DNA of 35,028 nt. Origin: Candidatus Rokuibacteriota bacterium. GTDB taxonomy: Bacteria; Methylomirabilota; Methylomirabilia; Rokubacteriales; CSP1-6. The notes under the pieces are model-generated. The model was not told where the DNA came from and searched no databases. It saw nothing but the letters and a program-made list of their open reading frames with translations. Position 1 is the stretch's first letter, and each line of letters opens with the position of its first letter. A program made the translations under genes and the position numbers. Where the stretch lies: positions 1 through 35,028 of the forward strand of contig JACQWA010000384.1 in assembly GCA_016209425.1 (NCBI GenBank). Direction: 5' to 3'. This document shows positions 24,301 to 31,431 of this stretch, in pieces.

Positions 24301-25704
24301 GTGATAGACATCCCCCGCCTCGTCGTCTCCGCTCCTCACGGGCGCTCGGGGAAGACGACGCTCTGCCTGGGGCTCGCCGCGGCGTTCGCCGGGCGCGGCC
24401 TCCGCGTCCAGCCGTTCAAGAAGGGACCCGACTACATCGACCCGGGGTGGCTCGGCGAGGCCGCCGGGCGCCCGTGCCGGAACCTGGATCTCTTCCTGGT
24501 GGATGGCGGGGCGCTCCTGGCCGGCTTCGGCCGGGCCTGCCAGTCGGCCGATCTGGCCCTCATCGAAGGCGCCCACGGGCTCTACGACGGCCTGGACGGC
24601 GAGGGGACGAACAGCACCGCCCAGCTGGCCAGGCTGCTCCAGGCCCCCGTCGTCCTCGTCGTCGATGCGAGCCGGATGACCCAGAGCGTGGCGGCCCTGG
24701 TCCGGGGATTCCAGGATTTCCAGCCGGGCGTGAATGTCGCCGGGGTGATCCTGAATCAGGTCGCCAATCCCCGCCACCGCGCTAAGCTGGCCGACGCCCT
24801 CTCCCGCCACACGAGGCTTCCCCTGCTGGGCGCGCTTCCACGGGGAGCGTCCCTGACCATCCCCGACCGGCACCTGGGGCTGGTGCCGAGGGACGAGGAG
24901 GCGGGCCTCCTGCCGGTCGTGGACCAGCTCCGGCGGGCCGTGGAGGCGTCGGTGGATCTGGATGGACTGCTGGACCTGGCCCGTCGCGCCCCGCCGCTCC
25001 CCCTCGCGCCGGCACCCCCGATCACGACCCCCGCTCCCTCCGTGAGTCTCGGCGTGGCCCGGGATCGGGCCTTCACCTTTTACTACCCCGAGAACCTGAG
25101 GGCTCTCCGTCAGGCCGGCGCCGAGTTGGTTTCGCTGAATACCCTGGAGGACAGTTCGCTGCCGGAGGTGGACGGGCTCTACTTGGGCGGCGGATTTCCC
25201 GAGATGTTCCTGGAGGCCCTGGGAGCCAATGACGGGCTGCGGCGCGACATTCGCCGTGCCGTTGCCGACGGCCTCCCGATCTACGCCGAGTGCGGCGGTC
25301 TCATGTACCTGGCCCGGCGGATCACCTGGAACGGCCGGTCGGCCTCCATGGTGGGGGCGCTCCCATGCGACATCGAGATGACCGGGCGAATCCAGGGCCA
25401 CGGCTACGTCCGCGGGCGGGTCGCCGGGGCGAACCCTTTCTTCCCGATCGGGACCGCGCTCCGCGGTCACGAGTTTCATTACTCGCGGGCGACGAACGTG
25501 GGGGCCGCCGCCTTCGCCTACCACCTTGAGCGCGGCCGCGGGATCGACGGGGGGAAGGACGGGCTGGTGGTCGAAAACGTCCTGGCGGCATACACGCACC
25601 TGCACGCCCTCGGTGCGCCCTGGTGGGCGGAAGGCCTCGTCGCCATGGCGCGCGCGTATCGCGCCGGCCGCCCGGCGGGGTGGGAGCTAAGCCGGGTGCC
25701 ATGA
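24301..25704 (+). CDS. dsrN: DsrN/CbiA-type amidating synthase (sirohaem amidation)
   Basis: 467 residues from a GTG at 24301, immediately after the ferredoxin stop. Homologous to cobyrinic acid a,c-diamide synthase. The N-terminal ATP-grasping domain has SAPHGRSGKTTLCLGLAAAF (P-loop), FKKGPDYIDPGWL and IEGAHGLYDGLDGEGTNS. The C-terminal glutamine amidotransferase domain has LGGGFPEMF and IYAECGGLMYL with the catalytic Cys, and GHEFHYS. In dsr clusters this protein is called DsrN and is thought to amidate sirohaem for DsrAB. Its location between a ferredoxin and dsrE supports that. A cobalamin role feeding the nearby B12 radical SAM enzyme is a weaker alternative, as no other cob genes are present. 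Confidence 0.9.
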   Translation: MIDIPRLVVSAPHGRSGKTTLCLGLAAAFAGRGLRVQPFKKGPDYIDPGWLGEAAGRPCRNLDLFLVDGGALLAGFGRACQSADLALIEGAHGLYDGLDGEGTNSTAQLARLLQAPVVLVVDASRMTQSVAALVRGFQDFQPGVNVAGVILNQVANPRHRAKLADALSRHTRLPLLGALPRGASLTIPDRHLGLVPRDEEAGLLPVVDQLRRAVEASVDLDGLLDLARRAPPLPLAPAPPITTPAPSVSLGVARDRAFTFYYPENLRALRQAGAELVSLNTLEDSSLPEVDGLYLGGGFPEMFLEALGANDGLRRDIRRAVADGLPIYAECGGLMYLARRITWNGRSASMVGALPCDIEMTGRIQGHGYVRGRVAGANPFFPIGTALRGHEFHYSRATNVGAAAFAYHLERGRGIDGGKDGLVVENVLAAYTHLHALGAPWWAEGLVAMARAYRAGRPAGWELSRVP

Positions 25705-26054
25705 AGATCGGGGTGATGGTCCAGGAGGGGCCGTATCAGCACCAGGCCTCGGACAGCGCCTGGGAGTTCATCCAGGCGGCGCTTGCCCGGGGGCATGAGA
25801 TCGCTGGGGTCTTTTTCTACACGGACGGCGTGTACAACGCGAACCGGTTCATGAATCCGCCCGGGGAGCGGGTGATCGGCAAGCGCTGGTCGGAGCTGGG
25901 GGCCCGGGGGATTCCGCTGGTGGCCTGCGTGACCGATTCGACCTACCGCGGCATCACCCCCGAGATCGCCGTTCCCAACGTGAAGATTTCCGGGCTGGGA
26001 AACCTGGCCGAGTTCATCCTGGCGGCGGACCGGTTCGTGACATTCGGCGACTGA
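25701..26054 (+). CDS. dsrE: DsrE, catalytic subunit of the DsrEFH sulfurtransferase
   Basis: 117 residues, start ATG at 25701 overlapping the dsrN stop (ATGA). Family pattern: KIGVMVQEGPYQHQASDSAWEFIQAALARGHEIAGVFFYTDGVYNAN, with the active Cys at residue 76 in LVACVTDSTYRGI, matching the position of the persulfide cysteine (Cys78) of Allochromatium DsrE. It ends ADRFVTFGD. DsrEFH is a cytoplasmic alpha2-beta2-gamma2 complex that passes sulfur from TusA to DsrC in sulfur oxidisers. Unusually, dsrF does not follow directly: a 1.2-kb gene for a periplasmic-type protein comes between. Confidence 0.93.
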   Translation: MKIGVMVQEGPYQHQASDSAWEFIQAALARGHEIAGVFFYTDGVYNANRFMNPPGERVIGKRWSELGARGIPLVACVTDSTYRGITPEIAVPNVKISGLGNLAEFILAADRFVTFGD

Positions 26055-26120
26055 GGGGAGGTGATACGAGCGGCAGGGTCTGAGGCTGTACGCAGGTTCG
26101 CATCCAGGGGAGGGCTCACA

Positions 26121-27242
26121 GTGCGTCTCCGAGTGAAGAAGGTCACGGCAATCATTCCCGTCTTGTTTATCGGGGTCGTCCTCATCTCGCTGATAGGTGC
26201 CGGCGCCCTTCCGGGCGCCGAAAAAGTGTACCAAGGGACCGTCTACGTCGCCGGCATGGGCGGGCACATCGCGAAGGCCGAGGTGAGGATCGACCCGTCA
26301 CAGGCCGAGCCGATCTCCGTGGTGAAGCTTACCAGGATCAAGCTCCACAGCGATGCGGCTGTCGCCAAGAAGGCGTACCCAACGCATGACGTGAGAATCG
26401 ACCACGCGAAGAACGTGATGTTCTGGTCGGCCTTCGTGCTCGACGGCAAGTCGATGCACGCGGGGAAGATCGATCTGGCGACGGGCAAGGTGGTCGCCGA
26501 CGCAAAGTTCCTGAAAGGCCAGCGGACGACGGCTCAGGGGCCGATGTACTGCGGCTCGGGGCAGACGAAGGACAAGTTCCTGCCCGTCATGATGGGGTAC
26601 GAAGGGTTCGTTGACGTCGTGGACAAGGAGACGATGAAGCTGGAACGCCGGGTGTTTTTCGACCACCCGAAGATTCCCAAGAACTACGTCTGGGCGCACG
26701 GGGTCAACTCGCCCGACGGCAAGGAGTTCGCGCTCTGGATGAGTCTTGCCGACGCCCCGGGGAAGTTCCCGAGGGAGAAGGAGGGGCGGCACCTGGTGTT
26801 CGTTCTCGACACCCCATCCCTTGTCAACGGGGAGATCAAGGTACTCCGGGAGACAACCCTGACGGGGGACCCCACGGCCAGCGCGCTCTTCAGGGGCTTC
26901 TACACCTCGGATGGCACGCGCGTGCTGATCTCCGGCAGGGACCGCACCTGGCTGCTGGATGCGGCGAGCCTGAAGGTCCTCGCGGAGACCGCGAACTCTC
27001 CCGGCTGGGAGAACCACGACATCCAGCCCCTTCCCGGCGACAGGTACGCGCTGCTCACACACCGGGTGCCGATGGAGTTCGAGCCCGGCAAGAAGGGGAT
27101 GGACGGCCAGCTCGAGCTCTACGACCTCACCCGGATGGCCAGGGTCGGCAAGGCCGTCTCCGTCTGCCAGTCCTGTCACAGGGACGAGGACATCAAGACG
27201 ACCTCCGTCGCGTGCGGCCTGGACAGCGTATGGAAGCAGTAG
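26121..27242 (+). CDS. Exported protein with one haem-c site and propeller-like repeats
   Basis: 373 residues from a GTG at 26121 with an AGGGGAGGG ribosome binding site (GTG at 26061 would add 20 residues and is less likely). A signal peptide (KKVTAIIPVLFIGVVLISLIGAG) ends near ALPGA, so the mature protein is periplasmic. The bulk resembles beta-propeller blades: HDVRIDHAKNVMFWSAFVLDGKSMHAGKIDLATGKVVAD, VDVVDKETMKLERRVFF, WAHGVNSPDGKEFALWMSL, and FYTSDGTRVLISGRDRTWLLDAASLKVLAE. Near the C-terminus, CQSCH at residues 349-353 is a c-type haem site. Other cysteines are in MYCGSG and VACGLD. I recognise no named family. It sits between dsrE and dsrF, its stop overlapping dsrF, so it is co-expressed with the sulfur system. 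Confidence 0.8.
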   Translation: MRLRVKKVTAIIPVLFIGVVLISLIGAGALPGAEKVYQGTVYVAGMGGHIAKAEVRIDPSQAEPISVVKLTRIKLHSDAAVAKKAYPTHDVRIDHAKNVMFWSAFVLDGKSMHAGKIDLATGKVVADAKFLKGQRTTAQGPMYCGSGQTKDKFLPVMMGYEGFVDVVDKETMKLERRVFFDHPKIPKNYVWAHGVNSPDGKEFALWMSLADAPGKFPREKEGRHLVFVLDTPSLVNGEIKVLRETTLTGDPTASALFRGFYTSDGTRVLISGRDRTWLLDAASLKVLAETANSPGWENHDIQPLPGDRYALLTHRVPMEFEPGKKGMDGQLELYDLTRMARVGKAVSVCQSCHRDEDIKTTSVACGLDSVWKQ

Positions 27243-27661
27243 AGCCGTCGGAGCACGGCCCGCAGGTGGGGGGGGCCGGGGAGGTCGCCCCCCCCAGGAA
27301 GGTCCTGGTCCTCATGCGCAAGGCCCCCTACGGATCCCTCTACAACTGGGAAGGGCTTCAGACGCTCCTGATCATGGGGGCCTACAAGATGCAGGGGAAA
27401 GTGGATGTTGCCGTGGCCTTCGTGGACGACGGAGTCTACGCCATCACTCAGGGCCAGGACCCGCGCCTGCTGGGGGTGAAGGCGCTCGCCAAGACCTACC
27501 CGGCCCTTCCCGACTTCGAGATCGAGCGCTTCTACGTCGATGAGCAATCGCTGGCCGACCGCAATCTGACGCTCAACGACCTCGTGATCAAGCCCGAGCT
27601 GCTGGATGGAGCAGGGATGGCCCGCCTCCTCGAGCAACAGGACGCGGTCCTGCCGTTCTGA
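27230..27661 (+). CDS. dsrF: DsrF subunit of the DsrEFH sulfurtransferase
   Basis: 143 residues from an ATG at 27230, overlapping the preceding gene by 13 bases. The conserved part starts RKVLVLMRKAPYGSLYNWEGLQTLLIMGAYKMQGKVDVAVAFVDDGVYAI, a strong DsrF/TusC signature, and ends LLEQQDAVLPF. The first ~22 residues (VEPSEHGPQVGGAGEVAPP) are not family sequence; part of them is encoded by a G7/C8 hairpin at about 27266-27295. A GTG at 27266 is a possible later start. DsrF is the structural beta subunit without an essential cysteine. dsrH follows after 12 bases. Confidence 0.92.
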   Translation: MEAVEPSEHGPQVGGAGEVAPPRKVLVLMRKAPYGSLYNWEGLQTLLIMGAYKMQGKVDVAVAFVDDGVYAITQGQDPRLLGVKALAKTYPALPDFEIERFYVDEQSLADRNLTLNDLVIKPELLDGAGMARLLEQQDAVLPF

Positions 27662-27673
27662 CGAGGCAGACTC

Positions 27674-27967
27674 ATGCTCTTCACCGTGAACAAGTCGCCC
27701 TTCATGTCCGGCAACCTGGAGAGCTGTCTGCGCGTGGCCCCGGCCGGGACACCTCTCGTGCTGTACGAGGACGGGGTGTACGCGGCCGCGGCGGGCACCC
27801 GAGTGCAGGGGCTGGTGCGCGAGGCCCTGGCCCAGCACCCGGTCTACGTCCTCGAGGCCGACGTGAAAGCGCGGGGAATCGAGCGGCTGATCGAAGGAGT
27901 GCGGGTGATCGACTACGGGGGCTTCGTGGAGCTGGTGGAGCAGCACCCGGTCGTCCCGTGGCTCTAG
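27674..27967 (+). CDS. dsrH: DsrH subunit of the DsrEFH sulfurtransferase
   Basis: 97 residues. Typical DsrH/TusB: MLFTVNKSPFMSGNLESCLRVAPAGTPLVLYEDGVYAAAAGT, with Cys18 at the position of the conserved DsrH cysteine (Cys20 in Allochromatium), a short central helix region, and the end VDY-like IDYGGFVELVEQHPVVPWL. It completes a full set of DsrE, DsrF and DsrH, a marker of sulfur-oxidising dsr systems. dsrA starts 13 bases downstream. Confidence 0.93.
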   Translation: MLFTVNKSPFMSGNLESCLRVAPAGTPLVLYEDGVYAAAAGTRVQGLVREALAQHPVYVLEADVKARGIERLIEGVRVIDYGGFVELVEQHPVVPWL

Positions 27968-27980
27968 GAAGAGGAGAGCG

Positions 27981-29468
27981 ATGATGCTGATGGTGCAGCT
28001 GGCGTGCCCCAAGTGCGGCTTTGTCATCGAGCAATACCGGGCCGACCAGCTGGAGACCGACGCCCAGAAGCAGAAGCGCTACCAGTACCTCAGGAAGAAA
28101 CAGACCCTGTGCCCGAGCTGCCTCAGCCAGACCGCCAAGCTCGAGGAGCGCCGGCTGGAGGTGGAGGCGCCGCCCGAGGCCGGGCTCCTGGCTGAAGCGC
28201 CTCTGGAGGTCTCCGCGGCGGAGGGCCCGGCCCCGACGCCGCTCTGTGACGAGCTGGAGCGGGGGCCGTGGCCCAGCCACGTCACGGAGCTCAAGCAGAC
28301 CCGCTATCACCTCCAGATGTACGAGGAGGGCCTCCGCCAGAAAAAGACCCAGTGGGGGTTCGGCGGCTACACCTCGATCCCCGGCGTCGCCTCGGGGATC
28401 CTCATGCGAAAGTCGGCGAGGCCTGACATCGCCCAGGGGGCCAACCTGGTCCGCGCCTTCTGCCCCAGCGGGACCTTTTACTCGACGAAGACGCTCCGGG
28501 CCCTCTGCGACGTGGCGGACCGCCACGGCTACGGCATCCTCCACCTCCACGCCACCACCTGCGACATCGAGGTCTTGGGGGTGCCGAAGGAAGAGCTGAA
28601 GGCAACGGTTGACGAGCTGGTGGCCGCCGGGCTGGACGTGGGATCCACCGGCGACGCGTACCGCAACTGCCAGGAGTGCATCGGGCCGGCCCGGTGCGAG
28701 ATGGTCCTGGTGGACTCGGTGGCCATGCGCCAGGCCTACTTCACGCGCTTCCTGGACGACGTCCAGTTCCCCCGCTTTCCCCACAAGATCAAGTTCAAGC
28801 TCTCGGGATGCCCCAATGACTGCACCCGGTCCCAGCAGAAAGGGGATCTCGCCATCGTCGGCGTCTTCCGGGACCCGCCCCGGATCGACGAGGCGAAGCT
28901 GGACGCCTGGGTCAAGAGGGGCGGCGACATGACTCATATCGCCCGCATGTGCCCGGCTCGGGCCATGGAGTGGGCCGGCCGGCGGCTCACCATCGACGCG
29001 GAGGCCTGCGTCCGCTGCATGTACTGCATCAATAAATGCCCGGCGCTCCGCCCCGGCGGCGACAGGGGCGTGGCCGTCCTGGCCGGCGGCAAGATGCGGG
29101 GCAAGTACGGGCCGCTTCAGCCCTTCGTCATCGCCCCCTTCGTGCCGGCCATTCCGCCGGATTTCAAGGAGGTCTTCGACCTCTGCGCCAAGATCACGGA
29201 CGTCTACGACGAGCACGCCCGCCGCAAGGAGCGGCTGGGGGATTTCATCTACCGGATCGGGATCGACGAGTTCTGCCGGCTGGTCGGCGTGCCGACGACC
29301 CCTCAGCAGATGGCGGCCCCTCGGGTCAACCCCTTTTACCACTGGACGCCTGCGGAACTGCATCGAAGGGGGGCGGCGCCCCCCTCCGAGCCACCCCCGG
29401 AGGGTTGCGCGGGCCAAGCCCGCGCTCGAAGCGGAGAGCTTCACGCGGGGCGGGCGGAGGCCGAGTGA
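27981..29468 (+). CDS. dsrA: Dissimilatory sulfite reductase alpha subunit with added N-terminal zinc-ribbon-like region
   Basis: 495 residues against about 400-440 usual. Residues 1-88 are extra: CPKC at 9-12 and CPSC at 44-47 around a basic helix suggest a zinc ribbon, then an acidic linker. Normal DsrA begins at CDELERGPWPSHVTEL (~89). Sirohaem/[4Fe-4S] ligand motifs are present: CIGPARC (Cys233, Cys239; CX5C) and CPNDC (Cys277, Cys281; CX3C). The inserted ferredoxin domain has CVRCMYCINKCPAL. The last ~34 residues (after WTPAELH) are encoded by palindromic repeat family A. DsrAB is a cytoplasmic alpha2-beta2 enzyme, here probably oxidising DsrC-bound sulfur to sulfite. The ATG at 27981 has GGAAGAGGAG upstream; the stop overlaps dsrB (TGATG). 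Confidence 0.96.
   Translation: MMLMVQLACPKCGFVIEQYRADQLETDAQKQKRYQYLRKKQTLCPSCLSQTAKLEERRLEVEAPPEAGLLAEAPLEVSAAEGPAPTPLCDELERGPWPSHVTELKQTRYHLQMYEEGLRQKKTQWGFGGYTSIPGVASGILMRKSARPDIAQGANLVRAFCPSGTFYSTKTLRALCDVADRHGYGILHLHATTCDIEVLGVPKEELKATVDELVAAGLDVGSTGDAYRNCQECIGPARCEMVLVDSVAMRQAYFTRFLDDVQFPRFPHKIKFKLSGCPNDCTRSQQKGDLAIVGVFRDPPRIDEAKLDAWVKRGGDMTHIARMCPARAMEWAGRRLTIDAEACVRCMYCINKCPALRPGGDRGVAVLAGGKMRGKYGPLQPFVIAPFVPAIPPDFKEVFDLCAKITDVYDEHARRKERLGDFIYRIGIDEFCRLVGVPTTPQQMAAPRVNPFYHWTPAELHRRGAAPPSEPPPEGCAGQARARSGELHAGRAEAE
29363..29430 (+). repeat. Palindromic repeat family A, copy 2 (inside dsrA 3' end)
   Basis: A 68-base element with arms GGGGGGCGGCGCCCCCC and GCGCGGGCCAAGCCCGCGC. The second arm and flanking bases (TTGCGCGGGCCAAGCCCGCG then CTCGAA) are identical to copy 1 at the end of hemE. 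It lies in frame within the last codons of dsrA, just before the dsrA/dsrB junction. Confidence 0.8.
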
Positions 29469-30520
29469 TGCCGGGCGTCGGCCTGCCCCCGCTGGAGCAG
29501 AACCTCCCGCCCGTCGTCCTTCGCAACTACGGCAAGTGGGTGGAGCACGAAGAGCTGCGGCCCGGCGTCCTGAAGCACGTGGCCGAGGGCGGCGAGGAGT
29601 GCTACACCGTGCGCGCCGGAATGCCGACCAACGCGCGGGTCTCCACGGCCCTGGCCCGGCGGATTGCGGACGTGGCCGACGAATTCGCGGGGGGGCACCT
29701 GCGCCTGACCCGGCGCCACAGCCTGGAGCTGGTCGGCGTGGACCCGGCCCGGATCGACGAGCTGATCGGGCGGCTCCGAGAGCTCGGCCTCCCCGTGGGC
29801 GGCACCGGCCGGACGTTCCGCAACACGGTCTCCTGCACCGGCTGGATCCACTGCCAGTTCGCCGCCACCGACGCCCCGGCGGTGGCCAAGGCCATCTCCG
29901 ACGAGCTGTACGAGGACTTCCTCAAGGAGCGGTACCCGGCGAAGTTGAAGATCTCCATCTCCGGCTGCGTGAACCAGTGCGGCGAGGGCTCCACCGCCGA
30001 CATCGGGATCATCGGCATCCACCGGGACCTGCCGAGGGTCATCGACGAGGAGGTGGCGCGGTGCGAGATCCCGCTGATCGTCTCCGTCTGCCCGACCGGG
30101 GCCATCAAGCCCAAGCCGCCGAAGAGCGTCCAGGTGGACCCCGAGCGCTGCATCCACTGCGTGGCCTGCGCGGCCCAGTGCCAGGGAATGCTCATCGGCG
30201 ACCCGGAGACGGACGGCCTGGCCATCGTCGTCGGGGGCAAAGCGGGGAACTCGGGGAACGGCCCGGCCTTCGCCAGGTTCGTGATCCCCTATCTTCCCAA
30301 CAACCCGCCGCGCTGGCCTGAGGTCGTCGAGGCGGTGAAGCGCATCGTCGAAGCGTGGGTCGCGGGGGCCCGCAGGGACGAGCGCATCGGCGACTGGATC
30401 GCCCGGATCGGCTGGGACAAGTTCTTCCAGAAGGCCGGCCTGCCGGTGGGCGACAAGCTCCTGGACGGCTACGTCCTCTGGCCCATGTCGGCGCGCACGG
30501 GGGTGCGCTTCCACTGGTAG
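29468..30520 (+). CDS. dsrB: Dissimilatory sulfite reductase beta subunit
   Basis: 350 residues from the ATG at 29468 that shares its first base with the dsrA stop. DsrB carries the catalytically active sirohaem. Ligand motifs are CTGWIHC (Cys123, Cys129; CX5C) and CVNQC (Cys167, Cys171; CX3C). RKHS-type basic residues for sulfite binding are seen in RLTRRHSLEL. A ferredoxin domain with CIHCVACAAQCQGM follows VSVCPTGAIKPKPPKS. The C-terminus ends GWDKFFQKAGLPVGDKLLDGY, typical of the family. dsrC follows after 32 bases; no dsrD-like gene lies between or after. Confidence 0.97.
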   Translation: MPGVGLPPLEQNLPPVVLRNYGKWVEHEELRPGVLKHVAEGGEECYTVRAGMPTNARVSTALARRIADVADEFAGGHLRLTRRHSLELVGVDPARIDELIGRLRELGLPVGGTGRTFRNTVSCTGWIHCQFAATDAPAVAKAISDELYEDFLKERYPAKLKISISGCVNQCGEGSTADIGIIGIHRDLPRVIDEEVARCEIPLIVSVCPTGAIKPKPPKSVQVDPERCIHCVACAAQCQGMLIGDPETDGLAIVVGGKAGNSGNGPAFARFVIPYLPNNPPRWPEVVEAVKRIVEAWVAGARRDERIGDWIARIGWDKFFQKAGLPVGDKLLDGYVLWPMSARTGVRFHW

Positions 30521-30552
30521 GCCGGGTCCCTCGAGCCAAAGGAGGAAAAGGA

Positions 30553-30870
30553 ATGCCAACGGTCGATTTCGAAGGCAAGACGATGGAGCTGGATGAGGAC
30601 GGGTTCCTCCAGAACCCCGAGCTGTGGAGCGAGACGGTGGCCCAGTACTTCGCCGACCAGGAAGGGCTCCGGAAGCTGACGGACGAGCACTGGAAGGTGG
30701 TCAACATGATCCGCAACTACTACCTCCAGTTCGGCGTCGCCCCCATGATCCGGAAAGTGGTGAAGGACACGGGCTTCGAGCTGAAGTATATCTACACGCT
30801 CTTCCCCTCGGGGCCCGCCAAGGGGGCCTGCAAAATCGCGGGCCTGCCGAAGCCCACCGGCTGCGTGTAG
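30553..30870 (+). CDS. dsrC: DsrC sulfur-carrier protein
   Basis: 105 residues, the normal DsrC size. DsrC accepts sulfur from DsrEFH and exchanges a trisulfide with DsrAB and DsrMK. The flexible C-terminal arm GPAKGACKIAGLPKPTGCV has both redox cysteines: Cys93 and penultimate Cys104, the spacing required for trisulfide chemistry and lacking in TusE. FLQNPELWSETVAQYFA and the helix HWKVVNMIRNYYLQFGVAPMIR are family hallmarks. A strong GGAGGAAAAGG ribosome binding site precedes the ATG, in keeping with the high expression known for DsrC. Confidence 0.97.
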   Translation: MPTVDFEGKTMELDEDGFLQNPELWSETVAQYFADQEGLRKLTDEHWKVVNMIRNYYLQFGVAPMIRKVVKDTGFELKYIYTLFPSGPAKGACKIAGLPKPTGCV

Positions 30871-30879
30871 GGCCCCCTG

Positions 30880-31431
30880 ATGACCGGGGCGGGCGTGGGG
30901 TCGGCGCCGTTGACGGGGGCGCTGGCGGCCGGGAAGGACGCCATCGTCCGCGCGTGGCTGGCGCGGACGCTCGAGGCTTACCCCGAGCGCACCGCCCGCT
31001 TCCTGGCGCAGGAGGGGGATCCGTTCCGAAATCCCGTCGGCCAAACCCTGAAGGAGGCGTTGCCTGCGCTCTTCGACGAGCTCCTCGGCGCCATGGACGC
31101 CGGCAGGCTCTCGACGCTTCTGGACGGGATCGTCAGGATCCGGGCCGTGCAGGATTTCACCCCCAGCCAGGCGACCGCCTTCGTCTTCCTGCTCAAAAAG
31201 GTCATACGCGAACAGATGGACCTCCCCCCTCACCTGTCTCCTCTCCCCCTCAGGGGGGCAGGGGAGGGTGAGGGGGCAATGGCCCTGGCGGCCGTGGAGG
31301 GCCGGATCGACGAGATGGCCCTGCTCGCCTTCGACCTGTTCGTGCGGTGCCGGGAACAGATGTACTGGATCAAGGCCGACGAGGCCAGGCGCCGGACGTC
31401 CCTGCTGGAGCGGATGCGGGAGCGGCCGTGA
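30880..31431 (+). CDS. RsbRD-N-terminal-like dsr-cluster protein with in-frame repeat insertion
   Basis: 183 residues. The all-helical sequence (VRAWLARTLEAYPERTARFLAQEGDPFRNPVG, DELLGAMDAGRL, LDGIVRIRAVQDFTPSQATAFVFLLKKVIRE, FDLFVRCREQMYWIKADEARRRTSLLERM) resembles the RsbRD N-terminal domain proteins that precede dsrMKJOP in many sulfite-reducing or sulfur-oxidising bacteria. In stress modules the domain binds globin-like/RsbT partners; its role in dsr clusters is unknown. Residues ~115-133 (LPPHLSPLPLRGAGEGEGA) come from a palindromic repeat placed in frame between two helices. The stop overlaps the dsrM start (GTGA). Confidence 0.8.
   Translation: MTGAGVGSAPLTGALAAGKDAIVRAWLARTLEAYPERTARFLAQEGDPFRNPVGQTLKEALPALFDELLGAMDAGRLSTLLDGIVRIRAVQDFTPSQATAFVFLLKKVIREQMDLPPHLSPLPLRGAGEGEGAMALAAVEGRIDEMALLAFDLFVRCREQMYWIKADEARRRTSLLERMRERP
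31223..31277. repeat. Palindromic repeat family B, copy 2 (inside RsbRD-like gene)
   Basis: A 55-base inverted repeat: CCCCCTCACC on the left and GGTGAGGGGG on the right, with CCTCTCCCCCTC and GGGGGGCAGGGGAGGG inside. It has the same plan and borders as the copy at 10126-10205. It adds ~18-19 codons to the RsbRD-like gene without a stop or frameshift. Confidence 0.7.

Noticed and set aside
24301-25704. Reading the CbiA-like gene as a cobalamin biosynthesis enzyme
   Set aside because: It has no other cobalamin genes around it and is tightly embedded between a ferredoxin and dsrE, the known setting of dsrN.
30520-30553. Search for dsrD between dsrB and dsrC
   Set aside because: Only 32 bases separate the genes, filled by a spacer and the dsrC ribosome binding site.
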